A stretch of DNA of 64,000 nucleotides, taken from Myroides sp. WP-1 (GTDB taxonomy: Bacteria; Bacteroidota; Bacteroidia; Flavobacteriales; Flavobacteriaceae). The translations under genes and the position numbers were made by a program. Below, in pieces: positions 7,416 to 16,067 of the stretch; position 1 is the first letter of the stretch, and every line of letters begins with the position of its first letter. Location of the stretch: contig NZ_JACHTC010000001.1 in the NCBI RefSeq assembly GCF_014145635.1, positions 310,001 through 374,000 on the forward strand, given 5' to 3'. The notes below the pieces were generated by a model. That model was not told the origin of the DNA, made no database searches, and saw nothing but the letters and a program-made list of their open reading frames with translations.

Positions 7416-8447
7416 TTACTGTTTGCTGAAATTGTAGTCGCTTAATGTTAGCATAAAAGCAATTAAGGCCTCTTTTTCTTCTTCGGTTAACGCCAATCTG
7501 TTTTGATTTTCTTTAAAAATAGGATCTAAATTGGCACTGTTAATCACTCCTTGATCCATATAGTCTAAAACTTCTTTCAGTGTTTGAAATTGTCCAAAAC
7601 TACCATAAGGGGCTGTAAATTCAATATTTCTCAAAGAAGGTACACGAAAACTCATATAGTCGTTTAGATCACCTGTTACACGGGCTCTTCCAGCTTCATT
7701 AGTATCCCGGTTAATTGGAAAGCCAATGTTTCTAAAGGTTTGATCCGTAAATAATTCTCCGCTGTGACAATTGGCACAATGCACTTGAAATAAATAATAT
7801 CCCTTGCGTTCTTGTTTTGTAAATTGCGCCTTATTTTGCTTGACCTGATCGTACTTACTTTCTGCTGAAATTAAAGTATATTCATACTGGGCAATACTTC
7901 GATAAATTCGCTCCGAAGTAATAGCTCCATCTCCAAAAGCTTTTTTAAACAGGCTTTGATAATCTTGATCTTCCTTTATTTTTCCAATTACCTCAAGCAT
8001 AGAGGAATGCATTTCTTCAGGGGTAATTATCGGTACTATAACTTGCTTTTCCAATTGGCGTTTACTACCATCCCAATTATAAAATTGCATAAAAGCCAGG
8101 TTTTGAATTGGCGGTACATTGCGCAAGCCTATCTTTCCTTCTATTCCAACTCCTTGAGTTTCATGGTCGGCATATGCGGAAGCTTGTATGTGACAAGTGG
8201 CGCAAGCAATCGTATTATCTCGGCTTAAACGCGGATCAAAAAACAGCTTTTTCCCTAGTTCTACACCAAACTTCGTCGGTTGATTGTTGTAAAAAGCGGA
8301 ATTAAGCGCAGGAAAATCAACAGGAATAATCAAATCTACTAAAGGATTATCTTCTATAGGTTCATAAGACTCGTCTGAACTACAAGAAACTAATCCCAAA
8401 GAAAAATATAAAATACTGATTTTTATAATTTTATATAATTTTTTCAT
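7416..8447 (-). CDS. MbnH/MauG-like di-heme cytochrome c peroxidase-family lipoprotein
   Basis: A 343-residue lipoprotein (lipobox LVSC, Cys22) of the bacterial cytochrome c peroxidase/MauG family. It has two CxxCH heme sites, CATCH at 82-86 and CANCH at 224-228. The inter-heme Trp block NWDG is at 124-127. The C-terminal region keeps PSLRNIEFTAPY, but the usual MHDG after TAPY is replaced by GSFGQ, so the axial or pocket residues differ from classic peroxidases. It is the last gene of the copper cluster, 44 bp behind an MbnP-like gene. In known MbnH/MbnP pairs the di-heme protein oxidises a Trp on MbnP to kynurenine. I infer that role here. Confidence 0.82.
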   Translation of the reverse strand: MKKLYKIIKISILYFSLGLVSCSSDESYEPIEDNPLVDLIIPVDFPALNSAFYNNQPTKFGVELGKKLFFDPRLSRDNTIACATCHIQASAYADHETQGVGIEGKIGLRNVPPIQNLAFMQFYNWDGSKRQLEKQVIVPIITPEEMHSSMLEVIGKIKEDQDYQSLFKKAFGDGAITSERIYRSIAQYEYTLISAESKYDQVKQNKAQFTKQERKGYYLFQVHCANCHSGELFTDQTFRNIGFPINRDTNEAGRARVTGDLNDYMSFRVPSLRNIEFTAPYGSFGQFQTLKEVLDYMDQGVINSANLDPIFKENQNRLALTEEEKEALIAFMLTLSDYNFSKQ

Positions 8448-8456
8448 AGCAAATGA

Positions 8457-8484
8457 AGGGAGTTGTTCCTACAAACAACTCCCT
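8457..8484 (-). other. Intercistronic hairpin between the MbnP- and MbnH-like genes
   Basis: AGGGAGTTGTT (8457-8467) and AACAACTCCCT (8474-8484) form a perfect 11-bp stem with a 6-base loop, ending nine bases before the cytochrome ATG. There is no T-run, so it is more likely an mRNA-stabilising or translation-tuning element than a terminator. Confidence 0.55.
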
Positions 8485-8491
8485 GTGGTAT

Positions 8492-9361
8492 TTAATTTTT
8501 AACTTCCAAAATAGAAAACATCCCGCTTAAATCGCTTGTTCCATTTCCTCCTAAATTGTCAACAAACTTGGTCATCTGTACCGCCGTGTGAACATTAGGT
8601 GTTGCATTGTCCTCTGATCCTGTACCAGAACTTAGTGTAATGGTATTAGACTTTCCGCTTAACAAAGCATTAAAATCGGCTTTAATAACAATACGAGGTG
8701 ATGATTTTCCTACTTGAGCTAAAACAGGTAAATCTAAAGTTACATCTCTATAAGCATCAACTCCTTGTACTAAAGCTCCTGTATCATCATCTTCTACTGT
8801 ACTTCCTGTGTGAATTGATAAGGTTTTGTGATCTGCTTCATAAAATCCTTCAATTTTGGTAAAGCGGTAACCTGTTCCCCATTCCCACATCATTTCAGTA
8901 TCATTCGCACCTGCTGCGGCATAAAAAACAGGAAATTTAGCTTCGTTAAGTACATTTAAATCACTTCTAACACCTAACCCAAACTTAATTTGTTTATATT
9001 CTCCTTTTGGGATATCGCGTAATACATAGCTTAAACTACTTACTTTCGCCTGATTGATTACGGTAGCTCCTTGATCTAAATCATTGATGTGGTACGGGAT
9101 TTCTTTTCCGTCATTTTTTACTAAACGAATGTTGCTAATTACATATTTTGCTTCGCTAAAGTGATGTACTTGTCCCTCTACAGATGTGTTTACTGTTGCG
9201 ATTGTTGAATTTGCATCTCCTAAAACAAGAGGCTTATCGCCAAATGTATTGGCAAACTCCAAGGTAACTTTATTAGCCACAGCCTTGTTGTCGTCACTTG
9301 AACAAGAAACAAGAGCTAATGTAAGAATGGATAAGGCGAAATATTTTGTTGCGTTTTTCAT
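8492..9361 (-). CDS. MbnP-like copper-binding lipoprotein
   Basis: A 289-residue lipoprotein (lipobox ALVSC, Cys20). The mature part has the features I associate with the MbnP family: HHFSEAKYVISNIRLV (66-81), MMWEWGTGYRF (157-167) with two Trp, IHTGS (183-187), and a C-terminal HTAVQM. MbnP proteins bind copper through His residues and a kynurenine made from Trp by the partner di-heme MbnH. The partner gene lies directly downstream and a TonB receptor directly upstream (26 bp). Which Trp would be converted is not settled by sequence; W159 and W161 are candidates. Its location is outer or periplasmic face, lipid-anchored. Confidence 0.8.
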   Translation of the reverse strand: MKNATKYFALSILTLALVSCSSDDNKAVANKVTLEFANTFGDKPLVLGDANSTIATVNTSVEGQVHHFSEAKYVISNIRLVKNDGKEIPYHINDLDQGATVINQAKVSSLSYVLRDIPKGEYKQIKFGLGVRSDLNVLNEAKFPVFYAAAGANDTEMMWEWGTGYRFTKIEGFYEADHKTLSIHTGSTVEDDDTGALVQGVDAYRDVTLDLPVLAQVGKSSPRIVIKADFNALLSGKSNTITLSSGTGSEDNATPNVHTAVQMTKFVDNLGGNGTSDLSGMFSILEVKN

Positions 9362-9387
9362 TTGTATTTTTCTTTATAAGATTTTGT

Positions 9388-11373
9388 TTAAAAATTTAAT
9401 TTTAACGACGTAAAAAAGTTACGTCCCATTCTTGGTATATTGCCCCAATCGGCATATGTTGAGTAGTATTCATTGAGTAGATTCTCTGCTCCAATTTGTA
9501 AGGTAGACTTCACTCCTTTTACGTAAAAGTTATAGGCAATAGAAGCGTCCCAAATGGCATAAGAAGGTGTTAAACGTTCTCCATACTCCGGACTATAGTC
9601 CCGTTGTTTTCCATCCCCATGCACCATTGTTTGTACACTGAAATCGCGGTAGCTATAATGCAAAGAAGTTTGATAGCTAAAAGGGCGAATAAAAGGTAAA
9701 TTTCCCTTGTCGTTATCTTGTCCTCGAGCATATGTTATGCTCCCTTTCCAATGTAAATCATCTAAAATATGGTAATGTCCTGTCAAGGAAAAATTGAATA
9801 GCGTTGCGTATGTTAATGAAGTATACCCCTTTACTCCTACAGATTGATAGTTCATCGGGCTTCCTAAACTCAGAATGCGCCCAATGATGTAATCTTGGAT
9901 GTAGAAGTAATTCGCTTGTGCTACTAAGTCAAATCGCTTGCCTTTATATCCAATACTCGCTTTAATTTCATGTGATACCTCATTGTCCAGATCAGGATTT
10001 CCTATATAATCATAACGGTCATAACTATTGTAGATATAATATCCGTAAGCTTCTGAAACAGAAGGTGCTCGATGACCATATCCCAAACCGAAAACAAAAT
10101 TAAATCGATCAATATCTAGCTGATAACTTGCATGTAAACTAGGTAATACTCGTGTTTTTTCTTGAGCTGCACCAGGGTGAAAAATCCAATTGAATTCAAT
10201 GTACTTGGCTTTGTTGTAATTCACTCCCAATCCACCACCAAAAACAAGTTGACTATGGTCTGTAAGCTTTACTTCATTGTTTAGAGATAAGCCTGTATAC
10301 GTCGTTGTTACCCAAGGCCATGTATAGGCAAACATGGTTTGCTTTTCGCGATCTTGCGGATACATACGCATTTCGGCAATCGATAGGTTTGTATAAGCAT
10401 TCAATTGCAATTCAGAGGAATAAATCCCTTTTTTAAAATCCGCTTTAGATAGTAATCCATAAGTCGTACTCCAACCTGGCATGTCCATATGGACTAAATT
10501 TTCAGGGCGTGTGGTATCATCCATATAATGTTCAATAGCATTAAAATACGCTTTGGTATCCCAAAATTTAATCCACTTGTCTTCAAATAATTGCTTGTAC
10601 GACAGCGAAGTAATAATTGCACGTGACAACCATAAATCCATCGGCAACGCTGGATAGCCCACATCTTTGGCTACATCGAAGATGGCATCAACACGTACAG
10701 CAGATAAGTCACTTGTTTTGTATGCTATCCCCAAAGATGTATTAAATTTTTTGTACTGTGAATATGCCACTTCTCGATTATTTCCATCCTTGTAGTTTTC
10801 TGCGGTGCGGTAAGCTATACTTGCATCAGTTACCCATTTTTTACTTGAAAAAGACAGATTTCCCAAATTGTACACTTGTTTATTATTGAATTCAAAACCA
10901 CTTTGAATTGCCGCATTCCATTGATTATAAGGACTAAATACACTATTTTTTCGCTTTAAATCAATGCTTCCTGCGATGGTAGATCCGTGCATTCCTCCTT
11001 CTTGTCCAGATTGGATATTTATTGTCTCTAAGTTGTTACTTTCAACATAAGAGGTAATAGGATCCATTTTATCCGTACAAGCGCCAAAAATATGCATACC
11101 ATCAATGGTTAATGTAGTGCGTTCTGTACTCATATTGTTCAATAGGGGTTCCCAGGCATACGCTCCTCGTTTAATGAAACTAATCTGCTCAGAAGATGCT
11201 AAAAATTCATCTACTGATACTGCCATTTTCAAATCTGTACGTATTTTTTCTTTCGCTTGTGCAAGCACGGCGATTTCATCTAAAACCGTCGAAAGACTAT
11301 CTTCTGTTATCACTGGTTGCTGTGCAACAGCACTTAAAGCAACCAAACTAAATAAAATAGAAAAGATTCTCAT
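9388..11373 (-). CDS. TonB-dependent outer-membrane receptor, OprC/NosA-like, probable copper transporter
   Basis: A 661-residue TonB-dependent receptor with a signal peptide (1-18). The plug occupies roughly 45-140, and the 22-strand barrel ends with the expected aromatic terminus KLNF. No N-terminal carboxypeptidase-like extension is present. In the plug, DGMHIFGACTDKMDP carries C99 and M103 as CxxxM, the copper site spacing known from Pseudomonas OprC. A Met/His loop HMDM (295-298) could supply the second half. The lipoprotein gene lies only 4 bp upstream and the MbnP-like gene 26 bp downstream, so all are one transcript. Copper as substrate is inferred from these features; other metals or a copper chelate remain possible. 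Confidence 0.85.
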   Translation of the reverse strand: MRIFSILFSLVALSAVAQQPVITEDSLSTVLDEIAVLAQAKEKIRTDLKMAVSVDEFLASSEQISFIKRGAYAWEPLLNNMSTERTTLTIDGMHIFGACTDKMDPITSYVESNNLETINIQSGQEGGMHGSTIAGSIDLKRKNSVFSPYNQWNAAIQSGFEFNNKQVYNLGNLSFSSKKWVTDASIAYRTAENYKDGNNREVAYSQYKKFNTSLGIAYKTSDLSAVRVDAIFDVAKDVGYPALPMDLWLSRAIITSLSYKQLFEDKWIKFWDTKAYFNAIEHYMDDTTRPENLVHMDMPGWSTTYGLLSKADFKKGIYSSELQLNAYTNLSIAEMRMYPQDREKQTMFAYTWPWVTTTYTGLSLNNEVKLTDHSQLVFGGGLGVNYNKAKYIEFNWIFHPGAAQEKTRVLPSLHASYQLDIDRFNFVFGLGYGHRAPSVSEAYGYYIYNSYDRYDYIGNPDLDNEVSHEIKASIGYKGKRFDLVAQANYFYIQDYIIGRILSLGSPMNYQSVGVKGYTSLTYATLFNFSLTGHYHILDDLHWKGSITYARGQDNDKGNLPFIRPFSYQTSLHYSYRDFSVQTMVHGDGKQRDYSPEYGERLTPSYAIWDASIAYNFYVKGVKSTLQIGAENLLNEYYSTYADWGNIPRMGRNFFTSLKLNF

Positions 11374-11377
11374 ACGC

Positions 11378-12295
11378 TTAAAAAAGGATATCTATAAACA
11401 ATTCACTTTTTACTCCTGCGACACCTGGTGTAAAATCTGTAGGAACTTTTGTTCCTTTAACTAAGCGTCCTTTATCATTTTGTAGAATAAAATTCAAGGT
11501 CCAATTCCCCGTCATGGTATAGTTGACTACTCCGTAGTACAATTCATCAGCTCCTTGTACCAAATCTTTGTTATTTGGAGAGGAATGATTACCCATTGAC
11601 GGCTCAGGCATACGCGGATCTAAAAACAGTTTATAATCCGTTACACTTGAATAAGCAAATTGCAATTGCGTTAAATCTGACTCTACTTTGTCACGGGTAT
11701 TATTGTACTTAAAAATACCAGCAACCAATTGATTCTCGGCTACTTTTGGCTTAATTGGTGCAACAAGTGCAATGATATAACGCTCTTGATCGTTTCCGAT
11801 AAAAGAAGTCATGTTTAAATTCATATTGCCTTGTGGAAGTACTGTAACCGGATGAACCTGTTTAAAATGTTGTCCTTCAACACTAAAATCGAAGATAACT
11901 TCCCATTGACCTGTTGTGCTTTCTTCTGTAAAAACACTATATCCCTTATAATAATGCTCTTGAGATTGATACTTGAGCTGATAACTATGAGGACAAGTTT
12001 CTTTCTCACCTGTTGCTTTTGTTTGAACAGGCAAAAAGGTAATCGCTGCGTCCTCTACTACTTGTTTAGTGCTTATTTGCACAAGATGCAAGCGCACTTC
12101 GTTATAACCTTTGTATAATTTTCCGTCTAATGCCTCCATATGGATACGATACGGACCTTGTTCAAATGAAATAACTTCTTTGAACTCGTGATTATCTGGT
12201 ACAGTAGTATTTCCTTCAGATTCATAATCTGTTTTATCTATTGTACAAGCCGTAACAACAAGGAATGCTGATACGAAACAAATAAATTTTTTCAT
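11378..12295 (-). CDS. Lipoprotein with Met/His motif, second gene of the copper cluster
   Basis: A 305-residue lipoprotein (lipobox VTAC, Cys17). It appears to contain two related beta-rich domains. Each starts with a segment of the kind YRIHMEALDGKLYKGYNEV or YIIALVAPIKPKVAENQLV and has a putative metal loop: ETCPHSYQL in the first, and RMPEPSMGNHSSPNN in the second. The second resembles the Pro-Met-His loop of YtkA/FixH-like domains, which often accompany copper proteins. It overlaps nothing, but is 4 bp from the receptor gene. A role in surface copper capture or delivery is inferred; the family name is tentative. Confidence 0.65.
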   Translation of the reverse strand: MKKFICFVSAFLVVTACTIDKTDYESEGNTTVPDNHEFKEVISFEQGPYRIHMEALDGKLYKGYNEVRLHLVQISTKQVVEDAAITFLPVQTKATGEKETCPHSYQLKYQSQEHYYKGYSVFTEESTTGQWEVIFDFSVEGQHFKQVHPVTVLPQGNMNLNMTSFIGNDQERYIIALVAPIKPKVAENQLVAGIFKYNNTRDKVESDLTQLQFAYSSVTDYKLFLDPRMPEPSMGNHSSPNNKDLVQGADELYYGVVNYTMTGNWTLNFILQNDKGRLVKGTKVPTDFTPGVAGVKSELFIDILF

Positions 12296-12556
12296 TGTTT
12301 GACTGGGGTGCCTTCATGCATTCAAAACGAACAAGTATGTCCCTTCACTATCACAAAAGACAGGGACTACATGTTGGATTAAATGGTACAAAAGGCCTCT
12401 AGTGCTATTAAACTATACATTTAATAGCCGCGGTTTACAAATAAGTGAATTGAATACAGGAGTGATTAGATCAAAAAGTAAAGCATAGCTAACTCTTACT
12501 TTAGGGGTTTTCCCAAAAGCAATCCATAGGTAACTTTCTCCAATAATTCCTCATTT

Positions 12557-12964
12557 TTAGCAAACAGGAGGTCGAAACAGTAGGGTAGAAAAAGAAAAGC
12601 TATAGTGGTCTTCAACACTTACCATCGGTTTGATGTAATACGTGTAATTAACCGTACAATTAATCACAGTTATAGCTTGATAATAAATTAATTGAATCTC
12701 TGCAGAGGCAAAATGGGTTCTGCCTTTATCGGTATCGGTATCAGAGGCATTTGCTAGTTCTTTGGTAAGATGACATTTCCCATTACATGCTAGTTCTGGT
12801 TTATCTTTATTTACACAAAGTTCATTTTTGATATAATCATATAACACGACGTACTCCACAACAGGCAATACCGGTTTGAAGAACATAAATAGAGATAATA
12901 TGATTGTCGCAATTTTCACCTTACAAAGGTCTGTTATATTTTCAAAACAACAAAATTTGAGCAT
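12557..12964 (-). CDS. Small membrane-anchored Cys-rich protein (CNGKC motif), first gene of the copper cluster
   Basis: A 135-residue protein with one hydrophobic segment (about 18-42) followed by a motif region holding C50, C60, C64 and H65: ELCVNKDKPELACNGKCHL. I recall flavobacterial small proteins with this CNGKC(H/Y)L arrangement beside metal-uptake receptors, but know no assigned function. The Cys/His cluster would suit a metal chaperone or sensor. The N-terminus has more cysteines (FCCFENITDLC), so the true start could be internal. A 261-bp gap separates it from the lipoprotein gene at 12295; I see no terminator or clear promoter there. Confidence 0.6.
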   Translation of the reverse strand: MLKFCCFENITDLCKVKIATIILSLFMFFKPVLPVVEYVVLYDYIKNELCVNKDKPELACNGKCHLTKELANASDTDTDKGRTHFASAEIQLIYYQAITVINCTVNYTYYIKPMVSVEDHYSFSFSTLLFRPPVC

Positions 12965-13036
12965 GTTTCTGTGAATTATTGGATTGAAAAAGTAAATAGT
13001 CTGGGTATTGTTATCGTCTTTTCTTTAGATTCTATC

Positions 13037-13066
13037 AAAAAAAAGGACCAGCAAAAAGCTGGTCCC
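13037..13066 (-). terminator. Terminator of the T9SS surface-protein operon
   Basis: On the minus strand GGACCAGC pairs with GCTGGTCC over a 5-base loop and is followed by eight T. It lies about 80 bases after the stop of the OmpA-family gene and separates the operon from the copper cluster. Confidence 0.85.
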
Positions 13067-13147
13067 TCTCAATCTAAAAAGTTATGCTAGTTCATGTTTC
13101 CATTCACTGCAAAGATTAAGAAAAAAGATTTTTAGTTGATTTTATTC

Positions 13148-15112
13148 TTAATTATTTGAAATAATAAACTCACTTCGTCTATTGGCTTGGTGTTCTGCTT
13201 CTGTACACTGAACCCCATTTCCACAGTTATTGGTCAACTGTGTTTCTCCATATCCCTTACCTACTAATCGGTTAGCATCAATTCCTCGACTTACCATCCA
13301 TTGAATTGTTGACTGTGCTCGACGCTCAGATAATCTTAGGTTATATGCATCATTTCCTCTACTGTCTGTATGTGTATTGACTTTTAACGTTAGATGTGGA
13401 TACTGTAATAATACTTCAACAATTTTCATCAATTCAATTTGAGCATCTGGACGAATATTTGATTGATCAAAATCAAAGTATATCGGTTCTAATTTCAATT
13501 TCTTGAACAAATCATCTCCCGATTCAATTTTCGTCCCATCAGGCTCCAATACTACATTATGGCGTTGTTGATGTTCTCGGTTAGTCTCCACAGTAAATTC
13601 ACGCGTAAAATAACCCGTGTGCATAACGCGAATGCGGTATTGTTTTCCACAATCTAACTGATCGATGGTGTAATATCCTTCTTGATCAGTTAACACATGA
13701 CCAATCGGATTTTGTTCCGCATCAAAGTAAATAACCTCTACTCCTTCAATTCCTTGCTGTGTTTCTTGATCAAGAATCAATCCATCAAGGGCTTGATAAC
13801 ACGGCGTTTCGACAAACAAATAAATATCATCTCCGCCTTGTCCTTCTTCGCTATTGGAGCTGACAAATCCCTTTTTAGTTGCGGTGTCAATGTACATTCC
13901 AAAATCGTCAAAAGCAGTATTGATATCTGGACCTAAATTGGTAGGCACACCCATTGTTCCATCTCGATTTATTTTGGCCTTAAACAGATCCAATCCCCCA
14001 AAACCGGGATGTCCATCACTCGAATAATACAACATATAATCACTGGAAATAAAAGGAAATGTTTCGCGACCTGCTGTATTAATTTGACTTCCTAAATTCT
14101 CGACCGAACCAAAGCGTCCTGATTCGTAAACACTCACTCGAAATAAATCTGATTGCCCTATAGTCCCCTGACGATCTGAAACGAAATACAACCATTGTTC
14201 ATCGGGTGTTAAAGCTGGATGCGCAGTGTTGTATTGGTCGAGGTTGAAAGGCAGTTCTTCAACTGCTCCCCAAAGTCCATCTAACTGTTTACTAGCGCGA
14301 TATATTTTCAACAGTGAGGTTTCCTCCTCATTGAATTGCGCGCGTTTATTACCTCGTGTAGATCCGTAGTTACTCGTAAAATACAACGTCTTTCCATCTT
14401 TAGTCACTACGGCAGTTCCCATATTGCGGTCACCTGATGTAATTTCTTTCGCAAACAATCTGGGCTCACTAAAAGCTCCATCTTCACTTATGGTTGACGT
14501 ATACAATTTTGTATAGTTTTGATTGGTCCAATTGTGCACCTTGTTCTTCATCTCTTCACTGATACGCGCCGAGGTAAAAATCAATTGATTATCTACTAAC
14601 GTAGCCCCATAATCTGAGTATTCGCTGTTGAGGGATAAGTTAATCTTACTGAAACGAGAGGCAACTAATGTTTTACGAACCAATTCATCATTTGTCATAA
14701 GTAATTGAGCTCTAGAATCTGATGATTTCAACGCCGCAAACTCTTGTAAAATAATATCCGCGCGTTCTACTTGATTCATCGCTTTGAGCGTTTGAGCATA
14801 CCGATAGTAATACTCTGTATCAATGTTTGCTAAATTCTTATCTTGATAATTCCCTTGAAATAGCTCGTCATACCATTTATACGCTTCAACAAATTTTCCA
14901 TTAAAGTAATAGGAATCTCCAAGTTTACTTAAGATTGACGTATTAATAAATCCTTTTTTAGCCATGTTTTCATACACTTTAATTGCATCGACATAGGCGA
15001 AATTTTCATATTCTCTATCCGCTTTTCGCTCTTTCCTGTTTTGTCCAAAGCCAATTACACTGGAAAACAAGAAAAAAAGCAATACGCTTGTATAGCAATA
15101 TTTTCTTTTCAT
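13148..15112 (-). CDS. OmpA-family protein with TPR and PD40 repeats, T9SS-associated
   Basis: A 654-residue exported protein (signal peptide 1-23). The order is TPR-like helices (about 30-145), a PD40/WD40-like beta-propeller region (about 160-430, with repeated LYFTSN, LYFVSDRQG, LYYSSDGHPGFGGLDLF blades), a carboxypeptidase-regulatory-like beta domain (about 440-525), and a C-terminal OmpA domain with DFDQSNIRPDA and THTDSRGNDAYNLRLSERRA that binds peptidoglycan. This architecture is shared with the PorE-type T9SS component and related proteins found beside PorP/SprF. It begins 11 bp after the PorP/SprF gene. It probably anchors surface or secretion parts to the wall. Confidence 0.88.
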   Translation of the reverse strand: MKRKYCYTSVLLFFLFSSVIGFGQNRKERKADREYENFAYVDAIKVYENMAKKGFINTSILSKLGDSYYFNGKFVEAYKWYDELFQGNYQDKNLANIDTEYYYRYAQTLKAMNQVERADIILQEFAALKSSDSRAQLLMTNDELVRKTLVASRFSKINLSLNSEYSDYGATLVDNQLIFTSARISEEMKNKVHNWTNQNYTKLYTSTISEDGAFSEPRLFAKEITSGDRNMGTAVVTKDGKTLYFTSNYGSTRGNKRAQFNEEETSLLKIYRASKQLDGLWGAVEELPFNLDQYNTAHPALTPDEQWLYFVSDRQGTIGQSDLFRVSVYESGRFGSVENLGSQINTAGRETFPFISSDYMLYYSSDGHPGFGGLDLFKAKINRDGTMGVPTNLGPDINTAFDDFGMYIDTATKKGFVSSNSEEGQGGDDIYLFVETPCYQALDGLILDQETQQGIEGVEVIYFDAEQNPIGHVLTDQEGYYTIDQLDCGKQYRIRVMHTGYFTREFTVETNREHQQRHNVVLEPDGTKIESGDDLFKKLKLEPIYFDFDQSNIRPDAQIELMKIVEVLLQYPHLTLKVNTHTDSRGNDAYNLRLSERRAQSTIQWMVSRGIDANRLVGKGYGETQLTNNCGNGVQCTEAEHQANRRSEFIISNN

Positions 15113-15123
15113 AATTGCTTGTT

Positions 15124-16065
15124 TTAGAAAAATCGAGGTGCGACTTTTCGTCTGTTATTTTTAAATAGCTCAAACTTCATGAAGATCTCATGAGAACCTG
15201 AATGATAGTTGGCCAACTTGCTTGTATCTGCATCATAGGTATAGCCGATAAATAATCCTTCACTTACCTGGAAACCAGCTAATCCACTAATTGAAGCATC
15301 CCAACGATAAGCGGCTCCAACGGTAAATTTTTCATGGAACAAGAAGTTTGCGGTTACATCTACTTGAAGCGGACTTCCTGTCATTACTTTGACTAAAGCA
15401 GCGGGTTTGAACTGAATATTGTGATTCAAATCAAATACATAACCTCCCATCAGATACACATGTGCTTTCTCTTTCATTACTTTATAATCGTTGTCATTAT
15501 AAATATTACTCGACAAAATCATAGGTACTGAAATTCCAACATAGGCTTTATCTGAATATAGATAGGCTCCAGCTCCCACGTTTCCAGCAAACTTATTCTT
15601 GATATTATCTTCAGAAATGGGATCTGTACCGTCGTAAATGTGGAGTTTATTGTAGTCGACATCTAAAAGCGATCCTGTCCCCTTTAATCCAAAAGCAAGT
15701 TTATAGGAATAATTGAGCGCTACAGTGTAAGCGAAATCGATAGATAAACTATTTTCATCCATCACACCTAAATGATCATTCTTGAAGTGGATTCCCATTC
15801 CTACCCCATTATCTGTCAAAGGAGTAACTGCAGACAAATAAGCTGTTTTAGGAGCTCCTTCTAAGCCTACCCACTGTGTACGGTACAATCCAAAGAATTG
15901 CAAATGATCTACACTACCTGAATAAGCAGGGTTTATCGTTGCAGGATTATACATATATTGGGTGTATTGTGGGTCTTGCTGTGCATGGGCTTGAACGATA
16001 CTCATCAAGCTTAAACTAGCTAATATAAAAGCTTTTACATTGTTTTTTCTTATCATTGCTTCCAT
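15124..16065 (-). CDS. PorP/SprF family type IX secretion outer-membrane protein
   Basis: A 313-residue outer-membrane beta-barrel protein with a signal peptide (about 1-28). The mature start QQDPQYTQYMYNPATINPAY is the hallmark of the PorP/SprF family. SprF-type proteins attach or export T9SS type B cargo, and the gene directly upstream (2 bp) encodes exactly such a cargo. The frame has two possible starts, ATG 16065 and ATG 16056; both leave the signal peptide intact. The tight spacing argues for coupled expression. Confidence 0.92.
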   Translation of the reverse strand: MEAMIRKNNVKAFILASLSLMSIVQAHAQQDPQYTQYMYNPATINPAYSGSVDHLQFFGLYRTQWVGLEGAPKTAYLSAVTPLTDNGVGMGIHFKNDHLGVMDENSLSIDFAYTVALNYSYKLAFGLKGTGSLLDVDYNKLHIYDGTDPISEDNIKNKFAGNVGAGAYLYSDKAYVGISVPMILSSNIYNDNDYKVMKEKAHVYLMGGYVFDLNHNIQFKPAALVKVMTGSPLQVDVTANFLFHEKFTVGAAYRWDASISGLAGFQVSEGLFIGYTYDADTSKLANYHSGSHEIFMKFELFKNNRRKVAPRFF

Positions 16066-16067
16066 CT

